Assembly: GCF_000248055.1 (NCBI RefSeq)
Contig: NZ_BAFC01000022.1
Span: forward strand, 124,001-188,000
Source of the DNA: Gordonia sputi NBRC 100414
GTDB lineage: Bacteria; Actinomycetota; Actinomycetes; Mycobacteriales; Mycobacteriaceae
DNA length: 64,000 nucleotides
Direction: 5' to 3'
Shown here: in pieces, positions 21,490 through 29,900 of the stretch
Layout: the number at the start of each line of letters is the position of its first letter
Numbering within the stretch: position 1 is the stretch's first letter
Notes under the pieces: generated by a model
The model's input: only the letters and a program-made list of their open reading frames with translations
The model's database searches: none
Told to the model about the DNA's origin: nothing
Position numbers and translations under genes: made by a program

Positions 21490-22461
21490 TCAGAACTTGG
21501 CAGCCACGGGGTCGAGAGTGTTGATCACGAATCCGACCGACGGTGCGCTGGGCACGCTGAAGGCGGGCTGCGTCTTGTCGTCGAGGAACACCACGGTGCC
21601 CTTCTTGACCGCGGGGAGCGACGACCAACCCGGAACGCGTTCTGCGACAGCAGGGTCGCCGCCCGGCGTGTAGACCACGAGTAGATCCGAGTCGAGCAGG
21701 TCGATTCGCTCGGCAGAGATCAGTGAGCGCGTCGAACCCTCCTTGTGCTCGGCGGCGACCTTCGGGTTCAGGGTGAATCCGAGCTGGGCGATCAGCCCTG
21801 CGGCGGCGTCGTCGGTGGTGTTGATAGCGCCGACCTGACCGGTCGGGCCAACCTGTGCGAAGGTGAACGTCTTGCCAACGGCCGCAGGGTACTTTGCCTT
21901 GAAGTCAGCGATCTTCTTGTTCGTCGAGTCGACGAGTTCGGATGCCTGCTGCTGCTTGCCGAAGATCTGCCCGGTGGTGGTGGTGATCTTCTCCCAGGTG
22001 TCGACCGTCGCACCCTTGGTCAGGACGGGAATGGTCGGTGCGATCTCGGACAGCTTGTCGTAGCGACTCTTGTCGCCGACGTAGCCCGCCAGGATCAGAT
22101 CCGGCTGGTACTTGGCAATCTCGCCGACGCTGACCTGCGAGATGTCTGCGACCTGCACCACCTCGGAGTCGTGCTTCGGAGTCCACTCGAAGCTCGGGGT
22201 GCCCTGCGGAACGAACTCAGCGGTGATCGGGATATTCAGCGCCGCAAGGGTGTCGGTCCAGTCGGTGAGCAAGCTGACGACCTTGGTCGGCTTCTTGTCG
22301 ATCTTGGTGCTGCCGTACTCGTGGTCGATCGTCACGGGGGCGAACGATTCCGAGGACGACGACGATGCGTCGTCTTCTGAGGACGAGCAAGCGGCCAGGA
22401 AACCGATGAGTCCTGCTGTCAGCAGAACCGCGAGTGCCCGCGTCGCGCGCGTTTTCTTCAC
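21490..22461 (-). CDS. iron-siderophore ABC transporter substrate-binding lipoprotein
   Basis: A FepB/FhuD-type periplasmic-binding-fold protein, predicted to capture the ferric siderophore outside the membrane. With the GTG at 22461 it has 323 residues, beginning VKKTRATRALAVLLTAG with lipobox FLAAC (lipidated Cys25), then a Ser/Asp linker. Binding-domain features are TKVVSLLTDWTDTLAALNI, YQPDLILAGYVGDKSRYDKL and LLDSDLLVVYTPGGDPA. An upstream GTG at 22518 overlaps the entA stop (GTGA), but would put an acidic segment before the signal peptide. It is the last gene of the entB-entA operon. No permease or ATPase gene is in the window, so those components must be encoded elsewhere. Confidence 0.88.
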   Translation of the reverse strand: MKKTRATRALAVLLTAGLIGFLAACSSSEDDASSSSSESFAPVTIDHEYGSTKIDKKPTKVVSLLTDWTDTLAALNIPITAEFVPQGTPSFEWTPKHDSEVVQVADISQVSVGEIAKYQPDLILAGYVGDKSRYDKLSEIAPTIPVLTKGATVDTWEKITTTTGQIFGKQQQASELVDSTNKKIADFKAKYPAAVGKTFTFAQVGPTGQVGAINTTDDAAAGLIAQLGFTLNPKVAAEHKEGSTRSLISAERIDLLDSDLLVVYTPGGDPAVAERVPGWSSLPAVKKGTVVFLDDKTQPAFSVPSAPSVGFVINTLDPVAAKF

Positions 22462-22514
22462 TTCAATCCAATCGTCGGTGTCGGTTATGTCAGTTTCGGA
22501 CGGTACATCGCACA

Positions 22515-23288
22515 TCACATGTCCAACGTCGCACCTCCGTCGACACGAAGGTCGTGCATGGTGATGTGGCGTGCGGCGCTCGACGCGAGGAACACCACTG
22601 TCGAGGCGACATCTTCGGGACTTGCTATGCGTCCCAACGGTATTCCGAGTCGATACGCGTCCGGATCTCCGGCCAGTACCCGGTCTCGATCAGCGTCGTC
22701 GGTCCACATGCCCCGCAGCATCGGCGTGTCGGTGGAACCGGGGGAGACGATGTTGACGCGGACACCGTATGGCGCGACCCGGAGTCCGAGGCTGCGTGCG
22801 TACGACGTCGCGGCGGCTTTCGATGCGGCGTATGCCGCCAGTCCCGATCGCGGTGTGGCTCCGGCGTTGCTCGAGACGACCACGACGGATCCGCTTCGTC
22901 GCGCGGTGAGGTCGTCGAGTGAGACGTCGAGCAGATTGCGCACCCCGCCCGCGTTCACGGCCATGCAGGTATCCCAGTCGTCGGCCATCACGCCCGCGGC
23001 CGAGACGACGATGTCGACGGGGCCCGCCTGCGTCGCCGCCTTCCATGCATCGCCGACCGCCTGCCGATCGGTGACGTCGACACTACGAATACCGGTGTCG
23101 TGCATCAGATCCCACGCGTCAACCGATGCCCCATGCGCGCGTAGCAACGCGGCGACGGCTGCCCCGATACCCCCCGCGGCACCGGTGACCACCGCACGCG
23201 TTCCCGCGAGCGAGCCGGGTTCAGGTAGGACGGGTTCAGGGAAGGCGGGCTCAGGCAGGTCAGGATCAGGCAGGTCAGGATCAGGCAT
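22515..23288 (-). CDS. entA: 2,3-dihydro-2,3-dihydroxybenzoate dehydrogenase
   Basis: NAD-dependent short-chain dehydrogenase that oxidises 2,3-dihydro-2,3-dihydroxybenzoate to 2,3-dihydroxybenzoate, the catechol of the siderophore. It has 257 residues. The cofactor motif is VVTGAAGGIGAA, the active site YAASKAAATSYAR, and EntA-type segments are NIVSPGSTDTPMLRG and MHDLRVDGGATLDM. The ATG at 23288 overlaps the entB stop by eight bases. Before the fold there is an odd N-terminal extension of five pentapeptide repeats of the form P(D/E)P-x-x. It lacks the residues of general FabG enzymes around the C-terminus and fits the EntA family better, also by context. Confidence 0.92.
   Translation of the reverse strand: MPDPDLPDPDLPEPAFPEPVLPEPGSLAGTRAVVTGAAGGIGAAVAALLRAHGASVDAWDLMHDTGIRSVDVTDRQAVGDAWKAATQAGPVDIVVSAAGVMADDWDTCMAVNAGGVRNLLDVSLDDLTARRSGSVVVVSSNAGATPRSGLAAYAASKAAATSYARSLGLRVAPYGVRVNIVSPGSTDTPMLRGMWTDDADRDRVLAGDPDAYRLGIPLGRIASPEDVASTVVFLASSAARHITMHDLRVDGGATLDM
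23211..23285 (-). repeat. five 15-base repeats encoding the entA N-terminus
   Basis: Codons 2-26 of entA are five tandem 15-base units giving PDPDL, PDPDL, PEPAF, PEPVL and PEPGS. The two units nearest the start are identical or nearly so and the others have drifted, which suggests slippage-driven expansion of a short Pro/acidic leader ahead of the dehydrogenase fold. Confidence 0.75.
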
Positions 23289-23961
23289 GGCTGCGCGCCC
23301 CGCGCGCGGGGGTGTCCGATTCTGACGTTGCGCCTTTCCGCAGCGCCTCGACAACGTCGTCGGTGGTGAGGACCCGGCCCGCACGCTTGCCGACGTACTC
23401 GCACGCCATCGTGTGTTCGTCACGGGTGAAGTCGGCGACGGCGTCGGCAACGAAGAACGGTTCGACGTCCATCATGAACGCCTCCGTGGCGCTGATCATG
23501 CAGCCCATGTGGGCATACACGCCGATCACGATGAGCTGATCACGCCCGTGGCGTGCCAGCAGGTGTCTCAGATCGGTGCGCTGGAATCCGGAGTACCGCC
23601 ACTTGGTGACGGTGATGTCGCCGCTGCGCGGCGCCAGTGCGGGGATGATGTTCTCGTCGCGGCCGGAATCTAGTCCACGGCCCCAGAAATCGGCGAGGAT
23701 TCCTCGACGTGAGGGATGCTGGTCGCCGGGCTGGGCCGTGTAGACGACCGGTATGCCCGCGGCGGTGGCGGCCGCGCGGATGGCGACCATGTTCGGGAGC
23801 GCGGTAGCCATCGGTTCGGCCTGCGTGGCGTAGGCGTCGATGAAGTAGTTCTGCATGTCGTGGATCAGCAGTGCGGCGCGCGAGGGTTCCAACTTCCAGT
23901 CGACGCGCTGCGGGAACGGTCCGTCGGGAATCTGGTACGGGGTGATCGTCGGGATAGCCAC
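23281..23961 (-). CDS. entB: isochorismatase without carrier domain
   Basis: Hydrolyses isochorismate to 2,3-dihydro-2,3-dihydroxybenzoate and pyruvate. The start is a GTG at 23961, and the protein of 226 residues begins VAIPTITPYQIPDGPFPQRV. LEPSRAALLIHDMQNYFID carries the catalytic Asp; KWRYSGFQRTDL and VIGVYAHMGCMISATEAFM (EntB-type Ala-His-x-Gly-Cys) complete the active site. Escherichia coli EntB has about 285 residues because of a C-terminal aryl carrier domain. That domain is absent here, and the carrier function lies in the separate gene at 51541. The gene heads the entB-entA-lipoprotein operon and is divergent from entE across a 23-base gap holding an iron box. Confidence 0.95.
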   Translation of the reverse strand: MAIPTITPYQIPDGPFPQRVDWKLEPSRAALLIHDMQNYFIDAYATQAEPMATALPNMVAIRAAATAAGIPVVYTAQPGDQHPSRRGILADFWGRGLDSGRDENIIPALAPRSGDITVTKWRYSGFQRTDLRHLLARHGRDQLIVIGVYAHMGCMISATEAFMMDVEPFFVADAVADFTRDEHTMACEYVGKRAGRVLTTDDVVEALRKGATSESDTPARGARSHA

Positions 23962-23965
23962 GCCA

Positions 23966-23984
23966 TTAGGGTAGCCTCACCTTT
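23966..23984. promoter_or_regulatory. IdeR/DtxR iron box between entB and entE
   Basis: TTAGGGTAGCCTCACCTTT matches the mycobacterial iron-box consensus TWAGGTWAGSCTWACCTWA at 16 of 19 positions. It ends one base before the entE ATG (23985) and lies four bases before the entB GTG (23961, minus strand). A single Fe-bound IdeR site could thus shut both operons. With only 23 bases between the starts, at least one message must be leaderless or initiate inside the neighbouring gene. Confidence 0.85.
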
Positions 23985-25562
23985 ATGCTCGTGTCTCCAT
24001 GGCCCCCGGAACTGGAAGCGAAATATCGAGCCGACGGACTGTGGGTGGGGGAGACGTTCGACGACGTCCTGCGCTCTCGTGCCGCCGACCCGGCGTCCGC
24101 CGACCATACCGCTGTCGTCGACATCCACCGAAGGCTCAGTTACGCGGAGCTGGACGATCGCGTCGGCCGGGTCGCGGCGGGCATGGTCGAACTCGGTATC
24201 GCACCCGATGACCGAGTGTTGGTCCAGATCCCGAACCGGGTCTGCTACGTCGAAGCCGTTTTTGCGCTGTTCCGACTCCGTGCGATTCCGGTTTTCACCC
24301 TTCCCGCTCATCGAGCGGGCGAACTCGTGGGTATCGCGCGCGCTGCCGGCGTCACCACAATCATCTCGCCACGCGAGGACTCGGGGTTCGACTATCGCGG
24401 ACTCGCCGACACCATTGCGGCACAGGTTGATTCGATCACCCGGTGGATCGACGCCGACGACCTCGACGCCTTGTCTACGGAACCAATCGAGCACGACCGC
24501 GCGAACCCCGCCGAGCTCGCCTTCCTACAGCTCTCGGGTGGAAGTACGGGCATCCCCAAGCTCATTCCGCGCACACATGACGACTACCTCTACAGCGTGC
24601 GTCGCAGTAACGAACTCTGCGGAGTCACCGCCGACACGGTCTATCTCGCGACGCTGCCCGTCGCACACAACTTCCCGATGAGTTCGCCAGGCATTCTCGG
24701 CGCGATGTGTGCCGGCGGGACGATCGCCCTCACCGCGTCGCCCGCGCCGTCCGTCGCATGGGAGATGGTGGCGCGCGAGGGCGTGACGATGACCGGCCTC
24801 GTGCCGCCCCTTGCGCGGCTGTGGACCGAAACCGCCGAGGCCGGAACATCTTTCGACCTCTCGTCTCTCGACGTCATCCAGGTAGGAGGTGCGCGCTGCC
24901 CGGACGAACTCGCACGCCGCATCGGCCCGGCACTCGGCGTGCGCTTGCAGCAGGTGTTCGGCATGGCTGAGGGCCTGGTCTGCTACACGCGACTCGACGA
25001 CCCGATCGACGTGATCACCACGACGCAGGGCCGTCCGATGTCGGCCGACGACCAGATCAGACTCGTCGACGAGGACGGCGTCGACGTCGGTTCCGGGCCG
25101 GGCTTTCTGGAGACGCAGGGGCCGTACACGATACGTTCGTATTGGCAGAACGCGAGTGCGTCGTCATTCGCGTCCGACGGCTGGTACCGCACGGGCGACG
25201 TCGTCGAGCTGACGGCGGACGGCAACGTCGTGGTGCGGGGTCGTGGCGGCGATCGTGTCAATCGCGGTGGCGAGAAGGTGTCTGCCGAGCAACTCGAAGA
25301 ACAGTTGCTGACACACCCTGCGGTGCGCGACGCCATCGTGGTGGCGGTAGCCGACCCCTATCTCGGTGAGCGCACCTGCGCCTATCTGATCCCCGACGAC
25401 GCCGACAATCCGCCGAATCTCGCTGGTATCCGACGCTTTGTCCGCGAGAACGGCCTCGCCGAGTGGAAGCTCCCCGACGTCGTCAAGATCATCGACGAGT
25501 TCCCCGAGACCGGCGTCGGCAAGGTGAGCCGCAAGAAGCTTCGCGAGATCCTCGCGGGCTGA
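23985..25562 (+). CDS. entE: 2,3-dihydroxybenzoate-AMP ligase
   Basis: Adenylates 2,3-dihydroxybenzoate and loads it on the phosphopantetheine arm of an aryl carrier protein. It is a stand-alone adenylation enzyme of 525 residues. The ATP loop is LQLSGGSTGIPKLIPRTHDD, the aryl-acid pocket signature is LPVAHNFPMSSPG, and VFGMAEGLVCYTRLDDP is diagnostic for DHB/salicylate ligases. The C-terminal catalytic Lys is in GVGKVSRKKLREIL. The start at 23985 immediately follows the iron box, suggesting a leaderless transcript. Its partner carrier is the free-standing aryl carrier at 51541. Salicylate as substrate cannot be excluded from sequence, but entA and entB beside it argue for DHB. Confidence 0.95.
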   Translation: MLVSPWPPELEAKYRADGLWVGETFDDVLRSRAADPASADHTAVVDIHRRLSYAELDDRVGRVAAGMVELGIAPDDRVLVQIPNRVCYVEAVFALFRLRAIPVFTLPAHRAGELVGIARAAGVTTIISPREDSGFDYRGLADTIAAQVDSITRWIDADDLDALSTEPIEHDRANPAELAFLQLSGGSTGIPKLIPRTHDDYLYSVRRSNELCGVTADTVYLATLPVAHNFPMSSPGILGAMCAGGTIALTASPAPSVAWEMVAREGVTMTGLVPPLARLWTETAEAGTSFDLSSLDVIQVGGARCPDELARRIGPALGVRLQQVFGMAEGLVCYTRLDDPIDVITTTQGRPMSADDQIRLVDEDGVDVGSGPGFLETQGPYTIRSYWQNASASSFASDGWYRTGDVVELTADGNVVVRGRGGDRVNRGGEKVSAEQLEEQLLTHPAVRDAIVVAVADPYLGERTCAYLIPDDADNPPNLAGIRRFVRENGLAEWKLPDVVKIIDEFPETGVGKVSRKKLREILAG

Positions 25563-25593
25563 ACCTTCTGACCGCGCAGGCCGCTCAGGCCGC

Positions 25594-26907
25594 TCAGGAC
25601 AGCGTGCTCTCCACCGGGTGATCGTTACGCACCGCGACGACCGCCCGCAGCGCGAAGGCCGCGATGATCGACAGGACGAGCAGCGCCAGTCCGTAGTAGA
25701 CGATGGCATCCGATGCGGTCCAGATCGTGCCGAAGACGCCTGCGACGAGCGCACCGATCGTCACGCCGCCGACCTCTTGGGCCATCCAGATGCCGTTCAC
25801 CCGTCCCAACAGCGGACCGGGAGTGTCGTGCTGGATGAGGGAGTACCGCAGCACCTCCTGCGTCGCCTCGAGATATCCGACGATGCACAGCAGGACAATC
25901 GCCAGCCAAGCCACCGGTGCGAATCCGAAGAGGACCTGGACGAGCGACGCGCCGGCGAGTGCGCCGAGCATCACGACGCCCGGACGCCGCACGCCTGCCA
26001 ACCAGCCACTGGTGAGGGCACCGAGCATCGCACCGCACGCGACGGCCGCATACAGCAGACCGGTGGCCCTGGCGTCGCCACCGAACCGCTGCGCCACAAG
26101 CGCGGGAAGGAGTGCGACGAGGCCAGCGCCCAACATCGCCAGGACGCCGACGATCATCACGCCGAGCACGACGCGTTGCGAGGTGAGGAATTCGAGGAGT
26201 GATTGCGGCGACTCGCTGTGTGCCGCGTCCGCGGCGTTGACCTGAGCTCCTCCGGAGGCCGACTCCGACTCTGCGCCAAGGGTTGCCGCGGTCGGTGGCA
26301 TCGACGGGAGACCCAGCAGGATCAGTACGGTGAGCGTCGCCAGGATCGCGGCGATGGTGTAGGCCCACTCGACGCCGGCAGCCGCGATGATCAATCCGGC
26401 GATGGCAGGCGAGATCGCGGTCCCCACCCGCACGGTCAGTGAACTGAGTGCGCCGACGGCCACGAGCTTGTCTCGTGGGATCAGCGTCGGCACCGCAGCC
26501 ATCAGCGCCGACGTCGAGAGCGAACCGATCAGCCCGTCGACGCCCGCAAGAACGTAGAGAGCCACCACCGACGTCGTGCCGAATACACCGAAGGCGTTCA
26601 GCGCGAGGCCTGCGAAGCTCAGTGCCGCGCCCGTGCGTCCGAGAAGAATGAGCTTCTTGCGATCGAACCGGTCGGCGAGAACGCCACCAACCAGCATGCC
26701 GACGAACGTCGTGATGCCCGTGACGGCTGTCGCCGCGCCGACCTGTGCCGACGACCCGGTGAGGTCGTACATCTGGATCGGCGCCGACACCATGAGGAGT
26801 CCGATGCCGATGATCGAGATGAGTCGGGCGCAGAAGATGCGGCGGAAGGCCGCGCTCTCGCGCAGGGGACTGATATCGATCAGGACCCCAGTTACCTTGC
26901 CGCTCAT
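25594..26907 (-). CDS. MFS exporter, EntS-like
   Basis: A major facilitator protein of 437 residues with about twelve hydrophobic helices, resembling the enterobactin exporter EntS. It probably exports the finished siderophore by proton antiport. Marker segments are [20 protein letters not shown], the loop [18 protein letters not shown] (MFS motif A) and a hydrophilic central loop near residues 210-235. Its ATG overlaps the stop of the third NRPS by four bases (ATGA), so it is the last gene of the 25.8 kb NRPS operon. It is convergent with entE, 31 bases away; the gap holds a GCCGCTCAG direct repeat but no clear hairpin. Confidence 0.9.
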   Translation of the reverse strand: MSGKVTGVLIDISPLRESAAFRRIFCARLISIIGIGLLMVSAPIQMYDLTGSSAQVGAATAVTGITTFVGMLVGGVLADRFDRKKLILLGRTGAALSFAGLALNAFGVFGTTSVVALYVLAGVDGLIGSLSTSALMAAVPTLIPRDKLVAVGALSSLTVRVGTAISPAIAGLIIAAAGVEWAYTIAAILATLTVLILLGLPSMPPTAATLGAESESASGGAQVNAADAAHSESPQSLLEFLTSQRVVLGVMIVGVLAMLGAGLVALLPALVAQRFGGDARATGLLYAAVACGAMLGALTSGWLAGVRRPGVVMLGALAGASLVQVLFGFAPVAWLAIVLLCIVGYLEATQEVLRYSLIQHDTPGPLLGRVNGIWMAQEVGGVTIGALVAGVFGTIWTASDAIVYYGLALLVLSIIAAFALRAVVAVRNDHPVESTLS

Positions 26908-29900
26908 CGACCACCTTCCGTCTCGCCGGTATGCACGCTCGCCAGTTCTGCAGTGTCAATTTTCGCCAACTCAGCGAGGGCAGCCAGCCATCGTTCTGCC
27001 AGACGCGCAATGGCGTGCGCGTCGATCATTCCCGGCTGATAGCTCCACGTTGCCGACAGTCGTGGCCCGTCAGGACCGTCGACCGTCGCGACGTCGACGA
27101 TGAGTCCGTAGCCTGCGGACATCTCGTCGTCGGGTCCGATGTCGACCGACTCGGGCGCCATCGACCACCCGTCGAACGCGAAATCGCGATATCGGCCAAC
27201 ATAATTGAACTCGATGGCCGCACTCGGCAGGTCGGTGACCGCCCGAGCGGTGCTTCCGTCTTCGCCCGCAGAACCGTACCGGAGCAGACCGTACCCCACG
27301 CCACCATCCGGGATCGTCGCCCGTTGCGCCGCGAGGCTCCTCGCCTGTGTCGCCGCGTCGTCGGTACCGCCGACCCGGATCGGATGGACGGCAGTGAACC
27401 AGCCGACGGTGCCGGTGAGATCGGCACCGGGAACCAGATGTTCGACGCGGCCGTGTCCCTCGGAGTCGACGAGCGTCGGGGTGCTGATCGCCGCACCGAA
27501 TGCGCCCAACAGCACCTCGTCGACGCCGACACCCAGCCGCGCCCCGACCGGACCGAGGATCTCCCGCGCGACGTCGGTGTCGACCTCGACGCGATGTCGG
27601 AGCACGGTGCCCTGACGGTCGCGAGCCGGGTCGAGGGGACGTGAGAAGACGGCCAGCGGATCGACATCGGTGGCGATCTGACGCCAGAGGTCGGCCTCAC
27701 CGCTGCGGTCCAATACCGCCAACTCGCGCGCCCATGCACCGAAGTCGGTCGATACCTGCGCGAGCGAGATGTCTTCCGGTGCAACCCCTTCGGTCAGCTG
27801 CGTGTACGCGGCAATCAGTTCCGGGACGAGCACGCGCCACGACACACCGTCGACGACGAGGTGGTGGATGGCTACCAGCAGGCGGCCCGGCTCGCTGCCC
27901 CGATCGCTCCACGCGGCCGCGATCATGCGTCCTGCCACGGGATCCAGTCGAGTCCGGACAGTATGCGCGAGCGCGGTCAGGTCGCCGCCAGTGCAGTCAG
28001 TGCCGTCACGACCGTCGACGACGAGCACCTCGGGCACGACGCCGGATTCGGTTGTGTCCTCGCGGATCTCGGGGATCTCGAAGTGCCACGGCGACGCGGT
28101 GTCGACGAGCCGTGCACGCAACATGTGGTGGCGCGACACGAGAACGCCCAGCGCCCGCGTGAGTGCGTCGACGTCGAGACCCGCGGGAACAGTGAGCAGC
28201 GCCGACTGGTGGAAGCCGCCGATGTGCTCGGCGTTGCCGCTCGTGAGTTCGTCGAGCCAGCCGACGATCGGTGTCGCAGGCACAACGCCAGCGGCCACCC
28301 GGGGGAGTTCCGGTGTGGTCGCTGCGCGTTGAAGTGTCTCTGCGAGTCCGACGATGGTGCGGTTGACCATCACGTCACGCGGACTGAGTGTGAAGCCCTC
28401 GGCGCGCAACCGGGCGACGAGTTGCATCGCCACAATGCTGTCGCCACCGAGCTCGGCGAAGTCGTCGTCGAGTCCCACCTGGTCGGCCGGCAGTTCGAGC
28501 ACGTCGGCCACGGCGTGACACACTCGCCGCTGCACGTCTGTCTCCGGGGCACGCACCTCGTGCTCGAAAGTCGGCTCCGGCAGCGCGCGGCGATTGATCT
28601 TGCCGTTCGGCAGGGTGGGCAGCGCGTCGAGGACGACAACCGTCGCGGGAACCATGTAGTCGGGCAGCATCGCGCGTACGGCAGCACGCAGGGCTGCAGG
28701 CTCCACCGGGGGCTCCACCGGAGCCTGCTGCTCGCCTGCCCAGTTCTCCTCCGGTGAACGATCGGTCACGACATAGCCGACGAGCCTGCCTGCTCGCGCG
28801 ACGACGAGCGCCGTCGCCACACCCGGCATCGACGTCAGCGCCGACTCGACATCACCGAGCTCGACGCGGAAGCCGCGGATCTTCACCTGATCGTCGGCAC
28901 GGCCGCGGAAGTCGAGTTGGCCGTCGCGCGTCCAGCGAACCGTGTCGCCCGTGCGATACATCCGCGACCCGTCGGCAGCGAACGGATCGGCGACAAAGCG
29001 TTCGGCAGTCAGGTCACCGCGACCGAGATAGCCGCGTGCCAATCCTGCTCCGGCGAGGTACAACTCACCGTCGACGCCGTCGGGAACCGGCATGAGTGCG
29101 GGGTCGAGGACGTAGGCTCGCGCTCCGTCGACGGGTCGGCCGACCACCGGATGCTCGGCGTCGGCCGCGCGTGCGACGAGAGCGTCGACCGTCGCCTCGG
29201 TGGGTCCGTACAGGTTGTAGGCGTCGGTGCCGGTGAGTTCGCGATAGCGCTGCCACTGTGCGTCCGGAACCGCTTCGCCACCGAAACCGATGGCGCACAT
29301 GGATTCTTCGGCACCGTCGAGTTGACGCAGGTGTGATGGTGTCAGCTCGAGGAAGTCCCAGTTTTCGGCACGCAACTGTCCGGCTAGCGCCTGCGCGTCG
29401 TGCTGGGTATCGGCGTCGACGATGCTCACCTCGTGGCCGTCGAGCAGCCACAGCTGTGGTTGCCACGAGGCGTCGAAGGCCAGCGACCATGCGTGGCCCA
29501 CGCGCAGTCGGTCACGCCCGGCACGGCGACGTGCGGGCTCATGGAGCATGCGCCGATGACTCGCAAAGAGGTTCGCAAGACCGCGATGGGGCACCACGAC
29601 ACCCTTGGGTGTGCCCGTGGACCCGGAGGTGAAGATCACGTAGGCGGGGTGGTCGGGTAGCACTGTTGCGGCTCGCCTCAGCACAGGCACCGAATCGGCC
29701 TGTGCTGCAGCGAGAATGGGGTCGTCGAGGTCGTCGATCACGCGCCGCGGCGCCGCGACGCGGGTCATCGCGGCAACTCGCTCGGATGGTGTGCCCGGCT
29801 CGATGGGGAGGTAGGCGGCACCCGCGACGAGTACGCCGAAGATCGCTTCGAGTGCGACCACACCGCGTGGCAGCGAGACCACGACCACGTCCTCGGGACC

